DNA of 61,911 nt from Rhodococcus tukisamuensis NBRC 100609 (lineage in GTDB: Bacteria > Actinomycetota > Actinomycetes > Mycobacteriales > Mycobacteriaceae), in NCBI RefSeq assembly GCF_001894985.1, contig NZ_BCXG01000028.1, forward strand, positions 1 to 61,911, read 5' to 3'. The notes beneath the pieces are model-generated. The model did not search any database and was not told the origin of the DNA. It was given only the letters and a program-made list of their open reading frames with translations. Below, one piece after another: positions 59,572-61,911 of this stretch. A program made the position numbers and the translations under genes. Numbering within the stretch: the stretch's first letter is position 1; each line of letters starts with the position of its first letter.

Positions 59572-59958
59572 ATGCTGGCCACCGCGATCATCGTCATCAC
59601 GTTTGCCCTAGTCTTCTATTCAATCGGCGTGTGGTCGGAACGCATCCAAAAGACCTTGAAGTGGTGGCACGCCGGCGCCTTCACGCTCGGCCTGGTCTGC
59701 GACGCCACCGGTACCTTCCTGATGAGCAAAATCTCCGACGAGTCATCGGAAGCCGGAACATCCACGTTCGACCAGATCATGATCGTCACCGGAGCCTTGG
59801 CGATCGTGCTCATGGCCATTCACCTGGTGTGGGCCGTCATTGTCCTGCTCCGCGATCGCCCCTCCGAGAAGGCAAAGTTCCACCAGTTCAGCCTGGTCGT
59901 GTGGTCGATCTGGCTGGTGCCCTACTTCACGGGGGCCATCGGCGCCATGACTGGCTAG
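59572..59958 (+). CDS. HsmA family membrane protein
   Basis: A 128-residue protein with about four membrane helices: IIVITFALVFYSIGVW, HAGAFTLGLVCDATGTFLM, IMIVTGALAIVLMAIHLVWAVIVLL and FSLVVWSIWLVPYFTGAIG. It matches the HsmA family of small membrane proteins with unclear function. The gene sits alone. Confidence 0.82.
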   Translation: MLATAIIVITFALVFYSIGVWSERIQKTLKWWHAGAFTLGLVCDATGTFLMSKISDESSEAGTSTFDQIMIVTGALAIVLMAIHLVWAVIVLLRDRPSEKAKFHQFSLVVWSIWLVPYFTGAIGAMTG

Positions 59959-60004
59959 CATGTGCTCAGCCACGGCCGAAGAATGACGCTCGTTGCCCGT
60001 CGGG

Positions 60005-60868
60005 TCAGCGGCCCCGGGGGTTCGGCACCTGTCCCGCGAGCAGCATCTCCACGGTCTCGTCGCCGAGCTCCTCCCGCAGCCGGCTCGTGACGTCGGGCGC
60101 CCTCCGCATGTGGGCGCCGCCGTCGACGGTGATCGCCGTGCCGGTGACCCAGGACGATTCCGGGCCCGCGAGAAACCGGATGGCGCCGGCGATGTCGGTC
60201 GGCACGCCGAGCCGCCCGAGTGGGGTCTGCTCGAGGAAGGCAGTCGGCCGGCCGCCCGCGAAGCTGGCGGCGACCTTGGGGTTGTCCGGTGAGTTCACCA
60301 GGCCTGGCCTGATGCAGTTGATGCGGATGCCGAGGTGGCCGAATTCGTCTGCGGCGGTGCGGATGAGTGCCTCCAGTCCGGCCTTGCCCGCGCAGTAGCC
60401 GCTCATGTACGGAAAGGTCTGGGCGGCGATTACCGACGAGGTGAACACCATCGATCCGCCGCCCGCCTTCGCCATGGCCGGCACACAGGACTTGATCGCG
60501 ACGAACGCGCTGGTGATGTTGACCTGCAGCTCGTTGGTGAAGTCGCGCGCGTTGTTCATCAGCAGCGGCGTGGTGCTGCCCCGGCCGACCGTGCTCACGC
60601 AGATGTCGAGTCCGGCAGACCCGCTTGCCCTCGCGACGGCGGCGGCGACGTCGTCCTCGACCAGTGAGTCGCCGGCGATGTGATCGACGCGGGCGCCGTC
60701 GGGGGCGTGCGATGCGAGTTCGGCTGCGAACGCCGCGATCCTCGACTCGTCCCGGCTCATGATCGTCACCGATGCGCCCGCCGACACGAGCGCTCGAGCC
60801 CCCTCGCCGCCGATGCCGCCGGCTCCGCCGATGACCAGCGCCGTCCTACCGCTCAGATCGAGCTTCAT
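60005..60868 (-). CDS. Short-chain dehydrogenase/reductase
   Basis: A 287-residue SDR. The cofactor motif is GGAGGIGGEGAR near residues 13-24, and the catalytic residues are Ser in FTSSVIAAQ and Tyr-x3-Lys in GYCAGKAG near 150. The C-terminal block TGTAITVDGGAHM is typical. The start is ATG 60868, with GAAAGG ten bases upstream. It lies 72 bases downstream of the epimerase gene on the same strand, possibly one unit. Confidence 0.92.
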   Translation of the reverse strand: MKLDLSGRTALVIGGAGGIGGEGARALVSAGASVTIMSRDESRIAAFAAELASHAPDGARVDHIAGDSLVEDDVAAAVARASGSAGLDICVSTVGRGSTTPLLMNNARDFTNELQVNITSAFVAIKSCVPAMAKAGGGSMVFTSSVIAAQTFPYMSGYCAGKAGLEALIRTAADEFGHLGIRINCIRPGLVNSPDNPKVAASFAGGRPTAFLEQTPLGRLGVPTDIAGAIRFLAGPESSWVTGTAITVDGGAHMRRAPDVTSRLREELGDETVEMLLAGQVPNPRGR

Positions 60869-60940
60869 ATGGGTGCACCTTTCGAGGAGGGCGGAGACTT
60901 GCAAGCTCGTCGATTGTCGAGCGGGACACTCGTCGACGGA

Positions 60941-61855
60941 TCAGCGAGATGCGGCTCGTACCACCCGGACGAGATCGTCGACTGCACGAGCGCAGTCGTC
61001 GCGCGCGTATCCGAGCCGGGCAGCGACTTCCGAGCCCACCTCGTATGCCAGCGTGTTGCCGCGACCCTGGACGATGAACGGGTCCGGCAGCAGCGGGTGT
61101 TCCTCGTCGCGCTCGTCGATGACCCGATTGCCGCCCGCGGCATCGACGAGCATCTGGAAGAACTCGCGAAAGGTGAGATTCTGGTCGCCGACAAGGTAGG
61201 CCGCGCCCGGCTCGGCATTGTGCAGAGCGCCCCAGATCGCTTCCGCCAATGAACGAGCCGACATGTAGTTCGTCCCGCCGGCCGGGGCAAAGTCGGGAAT
61301 CCCGGGCTCATCCCCGGCCGCCCACGAGATCATCCGGCGGTAGCGCCTGGCAGACGCACCGGGGACGGCACCGATGATGGAGGGGGGATTCAAGGTGGAG
61401 ATGTTGAACGATTCGTCGGCGAGGGCACAGGCCCCCTCGTCGGCCGCCTGCCGCGCGGCCACGTACGGGTTGTCTGAGGCCAGGTCGGGGCGGAGCTGGT
61501 GGTAGTAGCTTCCGACCTGTACGAAACGGGGAACACCGGCCTTCTTGGCGAGCGCCGCGAATCGCGGGACGCCGACGCTCTGCGTTCGCTCCCAGAACGG
61601 GCCGTCGTCGACGTCGGGGCCCTTGTGCCGCACGTCCTGGCCGGCAGCAAAGACGATCCCGTCGAACCCCGACAGCTGCTCCACCGTGAAGGACGGGCCG
61701 GTGTAGTCGCCGACCAACACGGGAAACCCGGCGACCGGGGAGTCATCCGCGATCGGACCGCGGGCAGCCAGGGTTACGTCATTGCCCCGTTCGCGCAGAT
61801 GGAGGGCGGCGTGGGCACCGATCATGCCGGTGCCTCCGAGAACCAGAATCTTCAC
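60941..61855 (-). CDS. NAD-dependent epimerase/dehydratase family protein
   Basis: A 304-residue extended-SDR-like protein with GGTGMIG at residues 8-14. The active-site Tyr-x3-Lys is not present in canonical form (SYYHQL near 117 and NPYVAARQAADE near 130), so it may be a binding or atypical reductase. Start ATG 61855. Upstream of the SDR gene; the promoter is near the window edge. Confidence 0.87.
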   Translation of the reverse strand: MKILVLGGTGMIGAHAALHLRERGNDVTLAARGPIADDSPVAGFPVLVGDYTGPSFTVEQLSGFDGIVFAAGQDVRHKGPDVDDGPFWERTQSVGVPRFAALAKKAGVPRFVQVGSYYHQLRPDLASDNPYVAARQAADEGACALADESFNISTLNPPSIIGAVPGASARRYRRMISWAAGDEPGIPDFAPAGGTNYMSARSLAEAIWGALHNAEPGAAYLVGDQNLTFREFFQMLVDAAGGNRVIDERDEEHPLLPDPFIVQGRGNTLAYEVGSEVAARLGYARDDCARAVDDLVRVVRAASR

Positions 61856-61911
61856 AGCAGTGGACCTTTCGAGTGTTAGCCGATGAGAACAGGGTCAGGG
61901 GTTGCGAGGGC

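Overview
The window is high-GC, densely coded DNA with many 4-base ATGA gene overlaps, GntR/MerR/IclR/ECF regulators, a Tat-exported cholesterol oxidase, an ECF41 sigma factor, a histidase with a Cys-Ser-Gly motif and an Erm methylase behind what looks like a WhiB7-type promoter. This points to an actinobacterium of the Nocardiaceae, most likely Rhodococcus or a close relative. I see no rRNA, tRNA, CRISPR array, transposase or phage gene. It reads as chromosomal sequence with an accessory, partly eroded half.

Layout. 0-1.4 kb: a YtrA-type gntR / ABC ATPase / ABC permease operon with a perfect operator. 1.7-4.0 kb: a membrane protein, a possible 36-residue Trp-rich peptide, and a carboxymuconolactone-decarboxylase gene plus ECF41 sigma pair behind a matching ECF41 promoter. 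4.1-6.7 kb: a large LuxR ATPase regulator. 6.8-15.5 kb: a divergent unit with lipoprotein, two permeases, ATPase, HAD phosphatase and phospholipase-C-like protein on the minus strand, and a GntR regulator overlapping a D-serine-dehydratase-like enzyme on the plus strand; it looks like an organophosphorus (possibly aminoethylphosphonate) uptake system. 15.6-16.1 kb: a small secreted protein.

16.6-31.0 kb is a histidine-utilisation region: permease, hutH, hutD, hutG-hutI-hutU, a HutC-type repressor, an unusually short NAD-glutamate dehydrogenase and an IclR regulator. Histidine becomes urocanate, imidazolonepropionate, formiminoglutamate, glutamate and finally 2-oxoglutarate. A shared 20-bp motif in front of both the permease and the dehydrogenase genes links uptake to the last step.

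31.2-39.2 kb is accessory: a HEAT-repeat protein with a MerR-HEAT fusion regulator behind a 19-bp-spacer promoter, several immunity-type proteins without toxins (DUF4259, an Imm26-like/LRR fusion, an Imm-5-like protein), a Rieske remnant and a secreted cholesterol oxidase. 39.4-40.3 kb: an erm gene. 40.4-45.6 kb is the five-gene STM4015-4014-4013-4012-4011 operon, a conserved but functionally undescribed system with two radical SAM enzymes, an ATP-grasp-like protein, an alkaline-phosphatase-superfamily hydrolase and a leucine-rich protein. This is the strongest candidate for a new biological system here.

45.8-61.9 kb holds single genes and small units: an IMPACT-family protein, an isochorismatase-like / merR / aldo-keto reductase unit with two near-identical MerR promoters, secreted proteins, two methyltransferases, a LysE exporter, a LysR/MFS pair, an FMO, SRPBCC, SDR and epimerase genes. 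It also holds at least three gene remnants (a frameshifted RibD-C protein, an alpha/beta-hydrolase tail and a SnoaL-like head), which indicates active gene decay.
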